DNA of 64,000 nucleotides from Bacteroidota bacterium (GTDB lineage Bacteria; Bacteroidota; Bacteroidia; Bacteroidales; FEN-979), in the NCBI GenBank assembly GCA_026391795.1, contig JAPLDI010000007.1, positions 1 through 64,000 of the forward strand. Direction: 5' to 3'. Of the stretch, positions 36,899-46,849 are shown one piece after another. The stretch's first letter is position 1. Each line of letters begins with the position of its first letter. Position numbers and translations under genes: made by a program. The notes under the pieces are model-generated. The model was not told where the DNA came from. It searched no databases and worked only from the letters and a program-made list of their open reading frames with translations.

Positions 36899-37252
36899 AT
36901 GAAAAAACAAACTGAAATTGAAAAGGCCGCATTCGATTTTGCTCTTCAGATTTTCAATCTGATCGACTCTTTTCCGAAAGAGGAGAAAGCACTTTTTGGA
37001 CATGAGCTGGCCCGGGAAGCCGTAAAATTGAGCTCAGGGATCGTGACCTATATCTACCTGTATGATCTCAATGCAGCATTCGACTTTCTTAATAATGCAT
37101 TCAGCGCCACATTCCGGGTTGAGATTTATCTTCTGGCTTCAAAAGATCTCCATTTTGTAGAATCCATCGACGACCCAATGAAATCATTACAGAAATTAAG
37201 GAAACGTCTGGATAAAATATTGAACCGGTTGCCGGAAGAGGATGTGTTTTGA
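36899..37252 (+). CDS. Second small four-helix-bundle-like protein
   Basis: 117 residues from the ATG at 36899; an ATG at 36863 would add 12 residues. All-helical composition: KAAFDFALQIFNLIDSFPKE, ARELAREAVKLSSGIVTYIY-like helix, LNAAFDFLNNAFSATFRVEI, EIYLLASKDLHFVES. It looks like a distant member of the S23-like bundle family (SSGIV corresponds to SSSVAANY-type helices). It is divergent from the other bundle gene with a 126-base gap and runs into a 21-bp tandem array. Function unknown. Confidence 0.65.
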   Translation: MKKQTEIEKAAFDFALQIFNLIDSFPKEEKALFGHELAREAVKLSSGIVTYIYLYDLNAAFDFLNNAFSATFRVEIYLLASKDLHFVESIDDPMKSLQKLRKRLDKILNRLPEEDVF

Positions 37253-37631
37253 CAAATGCAAAATGTGGTAAAGTTCGCATTTTACATTTCACAGTTTGTC
37301 TCACCATGACATTTGTTCTACTTTCCATGACATTTGTTCGACTTTTGATGACGTTTGTTCGACTTTCTATGGCATTTCTTCGACTTTCTATGACGTTTGT
37401 TCGACTTTCTATGACGTTTGTTCGACTTTCTATGGAATTTGCTTGAATTTCATTGAACATTTTTCGATTTTCCATTTTTTTTCTTGATTTTCCCCTAGAT
37501 AATCAAGCTTTCTGTAAAACGTTTCCACCCTTTTCCACCCCCCCGGAGGTTTTTGGGAGCGTATTTTTGTTGCGACATGTTACAACGGTTCCGGCCGGGA
37601 TCAAAGTTCTTAACCTTAAAACATTAACATT
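37253..37631. other. Intergenic region holding a 21-bp tandem array
   Basis: About 380 bases. The 21-bp array occupies 37306-37445. After it come T-rich words (TTTTCGATTTTCC), a C-rich stretch, and TATTTTTG at 37562-37569, which may be the -7 box for the next gene. Both strands are open across the array, but no coding use is shown. Confidence 0.6.
37306..37445. repeat. 21-bp tandem repeat array (ATGACGTTTGTTCGACTTTCT)
   Basis: Six full 21-base units begin at 37306, 37327, 37348, 37369, 37390 and 37411, plus a degenerate unit from 37432. Two of them are identical and the others differ at 1-4 places. The period is seven codons. The plus strand reads MTFVRLS repeats and the minus strand reads IESRTNV repeats, with no stop in either. 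Confidence 0.9.
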
Positions 37632-38189
37632 ATGACAACACAATCAGAATTATCGAAAAATTACAGCGGTATCTTCGGCAACCAGGTTGTCCTGAAAAAC
37701 CGCAGGGGCAGAAGCGTCATCACCATTCCCCCGGCAAGGCCGAAAAAGGCGCCGACAGTTAAGCAGTCAGCAGCGCGGGAGCGTCTCAGGCTTGCGGCGG
37801 CCTACGCTGCCCGTGCGATGCAGGATCCGGTATTGCAGGCCGAATACGCGGCCAAAGCACGGAAAGGCAGGTCAGCCTACCACCTGGCCCTTATCGATTT
37901 CCTGCGGTCTCCCTTCATCCTCCAGGCAGATACATCGGGGTACCATGGCAACAAGGGAGATAAGATCACGATTTCCGCCGGCGATGATTTCAAACTCGTC
38001 TCGGTAACGCTGAAGATCTCCAGCCATGACGGCACGCTTGTCGAAGAAGGAGACTGCGTGATCAGCATGCCTTCGGGACAATACGTGTATGCTGCCCGGG
38101 AACAGCTTCCCTCAACCGATGGCGTGGTAATCCTGGTCCGCGCAACCGATCTTCCCGGCAATGTGACCGAAAAATCCGTCACGCTGTGA
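37632..38189 (+). CDS. Unknown Bacteroidota protein
   Basis: 185 residues, no signal or membrane segment. The N-terminal half is basic and Ala-rich (VLKNRRGRSVITIPPARPKK, RERLRLAAAYAARAMQDPVL). The C-terminal half is beta-rich with DTSGYHGNKGDKITISAGDD and ATDLPGNVTEKSVTL, like a small Ig-type domain. I recall similar proteins of unknown function in this phylum, but no domain name can be supported. Monocistronic, followed by two hairpins. Confidence 0.65.
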   Translation: MTTQSELSKNYSGIFGNQVVLKNRRGRSVITIPPARPKKAPTVKQSAARERLRLAAAYAARAMQDPVLQAEYAAKARKGRSAYHLALIDFLRSPFILQADTSGYHGNKGDKITISAGDDFKLVSVTLKISSHDGTLVEEGDCVISMPSGQYVYAAREQLPSTDGVVILVRATDLPGNVTEKSVTL

Positions 38190-38202
38190 CCGGTGTAAAG
38201 GA

Positions 38203-38250
38203 AAACCCGGCCCTTTCACACCATTAAAAAAATGGAAGAAGGCCGGGTCC
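38203..38250. other. Nested hairpin after the unknown gene
   Basis: The outer arms ACCCGGCC (38205-38212) and GGCCGGGT (38241-38248) enclose an inner stem CCATT/AATGG with an A-rich loop. No T-run follows, so it is an mRNA 3' structure rather than a simple terminator. Confidence 0.55.
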
Positions 38251-38287
38251 TTCCAAAGCCTCTCAAGCCTCGTGCTTACTCTATGAA

Positions 38288-38313
38288 GGCCCCGCATTTC
38301 GGGGCCTCTTTTT
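38288..38313 (+). terminator. rho-independent terminator
   Basis: GGCCCCG (38288-38294), loop CATTT, CGGGGCC (38300-38306), then TCTTTTT. It ends the transcript of the unknown gene just before the next promoter. Confidence 0.9.
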
Positions 38314-38315
38314 AG

Positions 38316-39338
<1,023 letters not shown>

Positions 39339-39355
39339 TTCCAAATCCCACTGAC

Positions 39356-39931
39356 ATGAAGAATGTAATTGTCCTCGGTGCTGGCGGAAGCCTTGCTGAA
39401 TATGTGATTGAGGAACTGAATAAACAAACCGATGTTCACCTGACGCTCTTTTTGCGAAACAAAAAGAGGTTAAAGCTCCCTGAAAATTCGGACTGGACGG
39501 TCATTGAAGGGGATGTTATGGACTATGCCACGTTGAAAAGTGCGGTGGAAGGACAGGATATTGTCTATGTAAACCTTGCCGGGAACCTGGAAGCGATGGG
39601 AAAGAACATCGTAAGAGCAATGAAAGAAACAGGAGTTAACAGGGTCATTGCAATCAGTTCAATCAGTATTTATGATGTTCCCTTGAGACAGGTCCTGGTT
39701 CCCTACAGAAAACTTGCTGATGTGATTGAAGGGTCAGGCCTGGACTACACCATTTTGAGACCAGACTGGTTTACTGATTCAAATGAAGTGGATTATGCCA
39801 TTACCCGCAAAGGTGAGCCGGAACAGGGGACAGCCGTTTCCAGAAAAAGCATAGCCACATTTATAGCAACAATCATTGAGAACCCTGGGTTGAATAAGAA
39901 TGAAAACCTGGGAATAAGTAAACCTGAATAG
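39356..39931 (+). CDS. NAD(P)-binding (NmrA/SDR-like) protein
   Basis: 191 residues from the ATG at 39356; a GTG at 39335 overlapping the previous stop is possible. Rossmann loop VIVLGAGGSLAEYVIEEL, then TVIEGDVMDYATLKSAVEG, AISSISIYD and LDYTILRPDWFTD, as in atypical short-chain dehydrogenases of the NmrA type. The catalytic YxxxK is replaced by YRKLAD. Substrate unknown. It is the second gene of the redox cluster. Confidence 0.85.
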   Translation: MKNVIVLGAGGSLAEYVIEELNKQTDVHLTLFLRNKKRLKLPENSDWTVIEGDVMDYATLKSAVEGQDIVYVNLAGNLEAMGKNIVRAMKETGVNRVIAISSISIYDVPLRQVLVPYRKLADVIEGSGLDYTILRPDWFTDSNEVDYAITRKGEPEQGTAVSRKSIATFIATIIENPGLNKNENLGISKPE

Positions 39932-39937
39932 ATTATT

Positions 39938-40726
39938 ATGGATAGCATTAGTGAAAAGACCTCGGTTAATTTGACGGAAACAGCCATAAAGAACCACGAA
40001 GTGCTTTGGCCCGGATACAAATCGAAATTTAAGGAGACCGATCCGGAGTTGATTGAAATCTTCGACAATTTCGCTTTTGATGATGTAATCAGTCATGATT
40101 CCATGGATATCAAGACCCGTGTGATGATGATTATGGCTGCTTCAATCGGATGCCAGGCGTTGACGGAGTATAAGATGATGATCAATGCGGCCTTGAATAT
40201 CGGGATATCTCCGGTTGAAGTAAAAGAGGTTCTATATCAGGCTGTACCGTATGTTGGCATTGCCAAAGTAATCGATTTTGTAACTGCCACCAACGAGATA
40301 TTTTCAGATCGCCAAATTCCACTTCACCTGGCATCGCAATCCACCACCAGCAGGCAAACAAGAATGGAGAAGGGACTGGAAAAACAGAAAGAGATTTTTA
40401 GCAGCGTCATTGATGAAATGTATAACAAGTCTCCAAAGGATTTGTTACATATCCAGCAATACCTGTCGGCCAATTGTTTTGGCGATTATATCACACGTAA
40501 GGGGCTGGATGTGCAAATACGGGAAATGGTAACACTCTCATTTCTCATTGCCCTCGGTGGCACGGAATCGCAAATTAAAGGGCATATTCGTGGCAATGCC
40601 AACGTTGGAAACACCAGGCAGACGCTCATCAACCTGATGACCCAACTTTTGCCCTATGTAGGCTATCCCCGCACCTTAAATGCGATACAATGCTTAAATG
40701 AAGTATTACCCGAATCACGGGTATGA
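39938..40726 (+). CDS. Carboxymuconolactone decarboxylase-family protein, double domain
   Basis: 262 residues, two CMD-type all-helical domains (about 40-120, TRVMMIMAASIGCQALTEYK; about 160-250, REMVTLSFLIALGGTESQIK with HIRGNANVG). The AhpD-type CxxC is not present; only one cysteine (IGCQ) lies at the expected place, so peroxidase-like chemistry is doubtful. It lies 6 bases after the NAD(P)-binding gene in the same operon. Confidence 0.88.
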   Translation: MDSISEKTSVNLTETAIKNHEVLWPGYKSKFKETDPELIEIFDNFAFDDVISHDSMDIKTRVMMIMAASIGCQALTEYKMMINAALNIGISPVEVKEVLYQAVPYVGIAKVIDFVTATNEIFSDRQIPLHLASQSTTSRQTRMEKGLEKQKEIFSSVIDEMYNKSPKDLLHIQQYLSANCFGDYITRKGLDVQIREMVTLSFLIALGGTESQIKGHIRGNANVGNTRQTLINLMTQLLPYVGYPRTLNAIQCLNEVLPESRV

Positions 40727-40900
40727 CCCCCAGGGAAAGTCAAAGACACTCGATTTATCGGTGCCCATGGACCCAGATTCCGCCGCAGAGCGAGGTATTA
40801 TACCCTCCGACTTCGTCGGGATTGTTCGACTAACAAATTTTTAATCACTACGTTCAAAAAATTTGAGTCTCACGAATAAAAACAATAAAAAACAATAACG
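40727..40900. other. Intergenic hairpins before the alcohol dehydrogenase
   Basis: Contains the small stem-loop CCGAC-TTC-GTCGG (40807-40819) and a longer AT-rich inverted repeat, CAAATTTTT ... AAAAAATTTG, near 40834-40865. The latter may end the upstream operon. No coding sequence was seen. Confidence 0.5.
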
Positions 40901-41962
40901 ATGAAAACAGAGAACATAAAAGCATACGGAACCGAGGCAGCGGATAAGCCTTTACATTCAATGAATATTAACCGCAGGGAACTTCAGCATCACGATGTGG
41001 AGATTGAAATCCTTTACTGCGGTATTTGTCATTCAGATCTGCACCAGATTAAAAACGACTTTGGAGGTGCTACCTTCCCCATCGTTCCCGGTCACGAGAT
41101 GGTTGGAAAAGTAACCAGGGTTGGGGAGCATGTGAAAAATTTTAAAACAGGCGACCTTGCAGCGATTGGTTGCATTGTAGATTCCTGCGGAAAATGTGAA
41201 TATTGCGGTGATGGTTTCGAACAATTTTGCGATGAAGGAGTGACCTTTTCGTTCAACAGTCCGGATAAATATCTGGGGGGCGTTACCTATGGCGGTTTTT
41301 CCGAAACCTATGTCTGTAATGAGGCATATGTGCTCCACGTACCGGAAAAACTGGATCTGGCATCGGCAGCACCGCTGCTTTGTGCCGGAATTACCGTCTA
41401 TTCCCCTTTGAAACACTGGAAGGCAGGCCCCGGTAAAATGGTCGGCATCCTTGGGATCGGTGGTTTAGGGCACCTGGCAATAAAAATAGCCAGGGCGATG
41501 GGAGCCCATGTGGTTGTGTTTACCACTTCTCCTTTAAAAGTTGAAGATGCCAAACGCCTGGGAGCAGATGAAGCGGTGTTATCGACTGACAAAGAACAGA
41601 TGAAAAAATACGCCCGTAAAATGAATCTCATACTTGATACGGTTTCGGCAAAACACGATGTGAACACCTACCTTCATCTCCTGAAACCGGATGGCAGCGT
41701 GGTACTGGTGGGATTACCACCGGAGCCGCTTGAAGTAAATGCGTTCAGTGTCGTTTCGGGTCGCCATAGTTTTTCCGGGTCAAATATCGGAGGGATAGCC
41801 GAAACACAGGAGATGCTGAATTTTTGTGCCGGACACAATATAACTGCCGATATTGAACTGATCAATATACAACAGGTCAACGAGGCATTCGTCCGCCTGG
41901 AAAAGGGGGATGTACATTACCGGTTCGTTATTGATATGGCATCATTGAGGAATCCTCAATAA
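40901..41962 (+). CDS. Zinc-dependent NAD(P) alcohol dehydrogenase
   Basis: 353 residues. Catalytic zinc ligands lie in CGICHSDLH and PGHEMVG. The structural zinc set is CGKCEYCGDGFEQFC. The cofactor loop is VGILGIGGLGHLAIKIA. FSFNSPDKYLGGVTYGGFSE is typical of the cinnamyl-alcohol dehydrogenase/YahK branch, which reduces broad aldehydes with NADPH. Cytoplasmic. It follows the CMD-family gene by 174 bases, with its own AT-rich leader. Confidence 0.93.
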   Translation: MKTENIKAYGTEAADKPLHSMNINRRELQHHDVEIEILYCGICHSDLHQIKNDFGGATFPIVPGHEMVGKVTRVGEHVKNFKTGDLAAIGCIVDSCGKCEYCGDGFEQFCDEGVTFSFNSPDKYLGGVTYGGFSETYVCNEAYVLHVPEKLDLASAAPLLCAGITVYSPLKHWKAGPGKMVGILGIGGLGHLAIKIARAMGAHVVVFTTSPLKVEDAKRLGADEAVLSTDKEQMKKYARKMNLILDTVSAKHDVNTYLHLLKPDGSVVLVGLPPEPLEVNAFSVVSGRHSFSGSNIGGIAETQEMLNFCAGHNITADIELINIQQVNEAFVRLEKGDVHYRFVIDMASLRNPQ

Positions 41963-42350
41963 AATCAACCCCTTTCGCAAAATCGATGATGAACTGGCGG
42001 TTAGATCTTTCACCAGAGTAGTGTAACCCGTACAAGTGCGAAGTGTGAAGTGCGACGTGTGAAGTAAAATAATTCACACTTCACACCTCGCACGTAAGAC
42101 TTAGAATTAGGACTTCCTTTCCTTTCATTTTCATCCTGTCAATCTAAAAGCCGGAGTTGTCAGGTTATTCCGGGACAGACTGTTCAAAGCAAGCATTTTT
42201 TCAGGTAAATCTTCAGTTTTATGAATTCTTAACACTTTTTACCTTATATTTGGTCTAAATAAGATTAAATTTACCGACCGATGTGGATTTATCGATTTGT
42301 TTTCTATTATTTAATCCTTGAGATAAAATGTTTTATTTAAAACCAGAAAA
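41963..42350. other. Intergenic region with hairpin repeat copy B
   Basis: About 390 bases without a gene. The hairpin repeat copy is at 42027-42124. TATATTTG at 42245-42252 may be the -7 box of the NTF2-like gene. Nothing else was recognised. Confidence 0.55.
42027..42124. repeat. Hairpin repeat, copy B
   Basis: Matches copy A (36276-36374) over nearly its whole length: the start ACCCGT, the GCGAAGTGTGAAGTG arm, the core GTGAAGTAAAATAATTCACAC, the arm TCACACCTCGCAC, and the tail TTAGAATTAGGACTTCCTTTC. Here no four-helix-bundle gene follows, only about 10 bases of its 3' end. Confidence 0.85.
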
Positions 42351-42737
42351 ATGACAAATACAGAAATAGTAAAACAGGCCTATGCCAGTTTTGCAACAGG
42401 CAATGTACCGGGGGTTTTAGCCCTGTTTGACCCTGCAATTGAATGGAATGAATGTAAGGGCATGCCTTTTGTGGATGGCGATGGCACTTACATAGGACCC
42501 GATGCAGTCGTATCAAATGTTTTCATGAATTTACCGGTATACTTTGATGGATTTAATATTGCAGTAAAGGAAATTATTGGAGCAGATGATAAAGTGGTCA
42601 TGGAGGGTTATTACCAGGGAATTAATAAAGCTACCGGCAATCCATTTAAAGCCAATGCCACTCATGTGTGGACACTCAGAAACGGAAGACTGGTTCGCTT
42701 TTTTCAGGCCGTGGATACGGCTGCCATCATCCGCTAA
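42351..42737 (+). CDS. NTF2-like (SnoaL/ketosteroid-isomerase-like) protein
   Basis: 128 residues. Cone-shaped NTF2 fold pattern: IVKQAYASFATGNVPGVLAL, FDPAIEWNECKGMPF, VVMEGYYQGINKATGN and THVWTLRNGRLVRFFQAVDT. Members are small isomerases, hydrolases or stress proteins; the substrate cannot be told. It stands beside the redox cluster on the same strand. Confidence 0.88.
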   Translation: MTNTEIVKQAYASFATGNVPGVLALFDPAIEWNECKGMPFVDGDGTYIGPDAVVSNVFMNLPVYFDGFNIAVKEIIGADDKVVMEGYYQGINKATGNPFKANATHVWTLRNGRLVRFFQAVDTAAIIR

Positions 42738-42867
42738 ATCTGCCACTTCATCATTCACGGGTATGCCCCCCGGGCAGGCCCATGGAAACTGCTGGCGCGT
42801 GTTTGTCTTCAGTGCTGATATTAAAAGAGCGCCAGGAACCTCTTTTCTCAAATCTTAAAAGATCAAC

Positions 42868-43254
42868 ATGAGTGAAAATAAAAAATTATCAGAAAAGTTT
42901 TTAGAAGTATTACAGCACGAAGGCGTTGTATCCATTGTATCGTGGGGTGTCGAAACGCATGTTGCGAATACATGGAATTCATATCTTGTGGTAACAGAGG
43001 ATGAGCGTATCCTGATACCTGCTTCTGGTTTCAGAAAAACGGAGAAGAATGTGAATGTAAACAACAATGTTAAATTAACCCTTGGGAGTAAAGATGTTCT
43101 GGGATATAAAGATTATCCCGGAACAGGCTTTCTTATTGATGGGACAGCAAAATATATAACTTCCGGTGACGAATATGATTTTATGAAACAGAAATTCTCA
43201 TTTCTCACAAGGGTGCTGGAGATTACGGTAGGATCAGCAAAGCAAATGTTATAA
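42868..43254 (+). CDS. Pyridoxamine 5'-phosphate oxidase-like FMN-binding protein
   Basis: 128 residues. A split-barrel pattern is visible: VVSIVSWGVETHVANTWNSY, LVVTEDERILIPASGFRKTE, NNVKLTLGSKDVLG and GTGFLIDGTAKYI. These bind FMN or F420 and reduce small substrates. It is 130 bases after the NTF2-like gene. The C-terminus (GSAKQML) is short but complete for the family. Confidence 0.82.
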   Translation: MSENKKLSEKFLEVLQHEGVVSIVSWGVETHVANTWNSYLVVTEDERILIPASGFRKTEKNVNVNNNVKLTLGSKDVLGYKDYPGTGFLIDGTAKYITSGDEYDFMKQKFSFLTRVLEITVGSAKQML

Positions 43255-43295
43255 CAAGAAGGCTGACCAGATCAGGATATGATCAATAAAGAATC

Positions 43296-44675
43296 TTATT
43301 GTTTCGCGATCAGGTAACTGTATGGCTGTAAAACAAGCTCTGTGGTCAACGTGATGCTTCCTCCGGTCATGGCATCTGTCCATGCTGTATTTTGAAGCGG
43401 GAGCGGCAATGCAAAATTGATAACCTGGTTCCTCAGGTTCGAAACCACCAGGACTTTCTCTCCCTCCAGTTCTTTGGTAAATGCGCAGATATCGGCATCG
43501 CCGTAGGAGGTAAGCTGGTCCCGCCGCATCGCTGCACTGGCGCTCCTGAAAAGCAGGATCTTTTTATATTCGGCCGTGATATCGGGGTTCAGGGTCCAGT
43601 CAATTTTTCTCCCGGTAAACGGAAAAACGATCCTGAATGGAGTTCCAACCTCCTGCCCGTTGTAAACCATGGGTACCCCTTTCATGCAGGCGGTGACCAC
43701 GAAAGCCGCCATGGAACCCTTCCTGCCCCCGAACAGATCGAGCGGTGTGCCGTCAGAACCATTCACATCGTGGTTCGTGGTGTAACGCACCACCTGCTGG
43801 CCATTGGTTGCATTCGTGAATTCCGTGTTATTCATGTCGTTGATCAGCAGGGCAGAGGCATTGTTGCTGTAGATGGTTTTCAGCAGCCCGTAATAGCTGA
43901 AGCCAAAGTTGTAATCAAATCCGGCAAGGAAGTTGGCACTACGGTGCCCTTCGGCCAGGATCAGCAGTTTGTGGGTTGAAATGTTCCGGAGGGTATCGAT
44001 CGCCTGCGTCCAGAAATCAAGCGGCGGGCCGTCGGCATAATCGCAACGGAAACCATCCACATTGGCTGCAAAGACCCAGTATTTCATATCCCATATCATG
44101 TGCAGGCGCATGGCTGTGCTGGTAAAATTGAGCTGGGCAACGTCGTTCCATCCCATTCCCGGCGGACTGACGATGTTCCCGGCGCCATCCTGCAAGTACC
44201 AGTCCTTGTGGCTGGTGATCCAGCCATTATCCCAGGCGGTATGATTTGCAACCCAGTCAAGAATGACACACATATTCCTGCTGTGAGCGCCATCGACAAG
44301 GTTGCGTAAGTCGTCCAGCGTGCCGAATTCAGCATTGACGGCGGTATAATTTTTCACGCAGTAGGGTGAGTTTACCGACTTCAACGTACCAACCGGGAAG
44401 ACCGGCATGAGGTAGATTACATTTACCCCCAGCGCTTTTATTGAATCAAGCCGGGCGATAACGCTGTTAAAATTGGACTGCGGGCCGAAGGCCCGCATGT
44501 TCACCTGGTAAATGACCGCGTCCTGCCGGTCGGGTACATTGCCAAACGGCGTGCCATATTGCGCGGGGATCGTATCGGTAACGGGCGGTGTAACCGGGGT
44601 GTTGACCGTGTCAGGCTCCTTGCTGCATGACAGCAGGACCGACACGAACAGAAGTAAAAATAAAATCCTTTTCAA
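43296..44675 (-). CDS. GH13 alpha-amylase-family lipoprotein
   Basis: 459 residues. The start is TTG at 44675, giving a signal with lipobox VLLSC followed by SKEPDTV. The GH13 barrel is complete: VIYQVNMRAFGPQ, CVILDWVANHTAWD, nucleophile Asp in VDGFRCDYAD (about 212), acid/base Glu in LILAEGH (about 240), and Asp in TTNHDVNGSD (about 297). A C-terminal beta domain follows. It probably cleaves alpha-glucans at the cell surface. It has a TACCTTTG promoter box at 44698-44705. Confidence 0.92.
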   Translation of the reverse strand: MKRILFLLLFVSVLLSCSKEPDTVNTPVTPPVTDTIPAQYGTPFGNVPDRQDAVIYQVNMRAFGPQSNFNSVIARLDSIKALGVNVIYLMPVFPVGTLKSVNSPYCVKNYTAVNAEFGTLDDLRNLVDGAHSRNMCVILDWVANHTAWDNGWITSHKDWYLQDGAGNIVSPPGMGWNDVAQLNFTSTAMRLHMIWDMKYWVFAANVDGFRCDYADGPPLDFWTQAIDTLRNISTHKLLILAEGHRSANFLAGFDYNFGFSYYGLLKTIYSNNASALLINDMNNTEFTNATNGQQVVRYTTNHDVNGSDGTPLDLFGGRKGSMAAFVVTACMKGVPMVYNGQEVGTPFRIVFPFTGRKIDWTLNPDITAEYKKILLFRSASAAMRRDQLTSYGDADICAFTKELEGEKVLVVSNLRNQVINFALPLPLQNTAWTDAMTGGSITLTTELVLQPYSYLIAKQ

Positions 44676-44697
44676 GAGTGAAAAATTTCGTACGATG

Positions 44698-44705
44698 CAA
44701 AGGTA
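44698..44705 (-). promoter_or_regulatory. -7 box of the GH13 gene
   Basis: TACCTTTG on the minus strand, 22 bases before the TTG start at 44675. It supports that start. Confidence 0.6.
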
Positions 44706-44729
44706 CGATTAAATCAGGGGCTTAAAATT

Positions 44730-46409
44730 TCACTCTTTTATGAATCTGCCTGCTTCCGCCCCGGCGTTGCCGGTTAATCTCACGATATAAACTCCTTTTG
44801 CAAATTCACGTATGTCAATGTCTGTTTTACCTTGCTGCATCTGCCGTTGCATAAGGATTTGTCCCTGCAGGTTGTAAACGGAAATAACAGAATGCCCGGT
44901 CATTTCTGTACTGATCGTCACTCTATCGGATGCAGGATTGGGATACAGGTTGAGAAAGTGTTTATTATTTCCAGAATTATCCTGGATGGAATTCCCCATT
45001 CTGTAAATAAATTTTACAACAACCGCTGATCCGGCAGGAACATTGAAATGAGTCGCATGCGAGGTAACCGGCAACGATGTCCAGGTATACACAGGAATTC
45101 TCCCCAATGAATCTACCACCTTTTCGCCAAGGGTAACCCGGGTTGTATCTCCCAGGGAATCGGAACGTAGCCGGAGGTATTCAGCGGCAATATAGTTACT
45201 GTTCCGGATATCTACCTCTAAACTTATCACTGAATCAGGATTTTGCCATGTCTCTTTATTTATGATCGTAGTGTATATATTGTGCGAGGCATCAATTACG
45301 CTATACGTATCAAGATTAATATGATTGTTCCATACCGTATCCTTAATGAACTTGCCTTTGCTTCCGATCTGGAAAGCAAGAATTCCATAGGCAATCGGAT
45401 GTGCACGATAAACATTATGGTATTTTGAAAAAACAGTATACGGCCCCTCAAGTGCTCCATGAAAATTGACCCCTGCACAACTGTCATAAGCCAGCTGATA
45501 CATATAGTCCAGTGCCCAGAGGGCTGAAACAAATGCATTGCTCACGCCCCACATTCCTCCATGAAACAATGAATTGGTTTCACTCATGCGAAAAGGAATA
45601 TGGCCCCTGCTTGCATACTTGACCAATGAGTCCGCCACATGAGAAATATAATCAAGGTTGTTCTTCATCAGCAAGGAATCCGTCTTCTGCTTGATTATTT
45701 CGTGGGTTGTATCTTTTCCTCCTTCTCCACCATAATTATGTTGCGTAAGCATAGCTATTTTAGAGGGTATGGTGTCCATATCCCTGCAGAATGGCTCCGT
45801 CCATTCGTAGTGATTATCGGCACAACCGGGTCCCGCAAAAACAGCCGCAGGTTGAGATTGTCTGATTGCATTAAAGTAACCCATAAATTCCGATTCATAT
45901 TGTTTAACCATTTATGCCGGTGGTGGTATACGGTATAGGTGTTCTACATACTTATCGGGCTCGTTACCCACTTCAAATCCAAAGAGCTGACCAGGGTGGT
46001 TCTGGATAACATAATTTGCTTCGGTATCGGCAAGCGGAGGATTATTATATCTCAGATTTAAACCCAGTAAGACCTTGCAACCGGCGCTGTCTGCAAAAAG
46101 AAATAAACTGTCTAATTCTGCTTTTGTGAAATGCTTATCTGTCGGATCCGGGCCCAGTGTGACTATATCTACTTCATCGCCTCCGACACGCATTGATTTA
46201 ATCCCGCATGTCTTAAAAAACCGGATCAACGTACTTTCGGAAGGACCAAAATAACCCTTGTTCAGGCAGTTCTTCTCGAACGACAAGCCGGCAAAATCGG
46301 AAGCGATCGGGTTTAATGTATCCTTTGGATAAAGCTTGATGTATATCGTGTCCTGCGAAAAACCAGCAAGAGAAAAAAGAAAAAGAAATGTAAAGCAAAG
46401 AGGTCTCAT
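44730..46409 (-). pseudogene. GH79-like secreted glycosidase with T9SS domain, broken by an in-frame TAA
   Basis: One reading frame of 559 codons interrupted only by TAA at 45914-45912; an ATG follows immediately in the same frame. Signal peptide (FTFLFLFSLAGFSQ), a GH79-type barrel (SMRVGGDEVD, FGFEVGNEPDK with the acid/base Glu, FRMSETNSLFHGG with the nucleophile, AGVNFHGALEGPY), then a C-terminal type A sorting domain (NLYPNPASDRVTIS ... FAKGVYIVRL ... GRFIKE). The two catalytic Glu residues lie on opposite sides of the stop, so neither half can work alone. It may be a nonsense mutation, recoding or an assembly error. Confidence 0.8.
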
Positions 46410-46849
46410 GGTATTTGTTTTATAGCAGCTACATCCTGGCTGGACAAAGCCGCCTGGTTGTCAGTGTGAGAGGGCGGGCTAAAGCAATCTATCTGTTTCT
46501 TGTGAAGTAAGGTTTCCTGATTATCATTGGCTTTAAGTACAAAAATATAAATTAAACGTTCAAAATGTCCGTTTCCTCAAAAAAATCCAGTTGGCACGGG
46601 TTAGAAACACTCGTGAGCCTGGCCGGGATATTTGCCAATGAATTGGGAAGATCGTCTGATAAAAGAATCCCGGCAACTTCTTTATAAGAATATCCTTCGT
46701 CCGGCATCAGGGGACTTTGATTATTGCCTGAAACTTATTATTTTTGACTGACCTTTATTTACGGGCGTTATCATAAATCTGAAAAAGACTGACCACGAAC
46801 ATCATGCAACCCAATAATACATACTCTAAAACCTGAAAGGAGTAAAATC
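46410..46849. other. Intergenic region of about 440 bases
   Basis: Lies between divergent genes. I see no gene, RNA or clear repeat. Only the strong ribosome-binding site AAAGGAG (46836-46842) before the metallophosphoesterase start can be supported. Confidence 0.4.

Noticed and set aside
37306-37445. CRISPR array
   Set aside because: The 21-base units are contiguous with no unique spacers, and no cas gene is present.
37101-37475. Coding use of the minus-strand IESRTNV frame
   Set aside because: The open frame follows from the repeat period; it overlaps the real bundle gene at its end and has no promoter or ribosome site that I can support.
36356-37631. Diversity-generating retroelement (Avd-like bundle protein next to repeats)
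   Set aside because: No reverse transcriptase, no adenine-biased template/variable repeat pair and no target gene are seen in the window.
40727-40900. Riboswitch or insertion-sequence remnant before the alcohol dehydrogenase
   Set aside because: Only two simple stem-loops are visible; no known aptamer core or transposase fragment was recognised.
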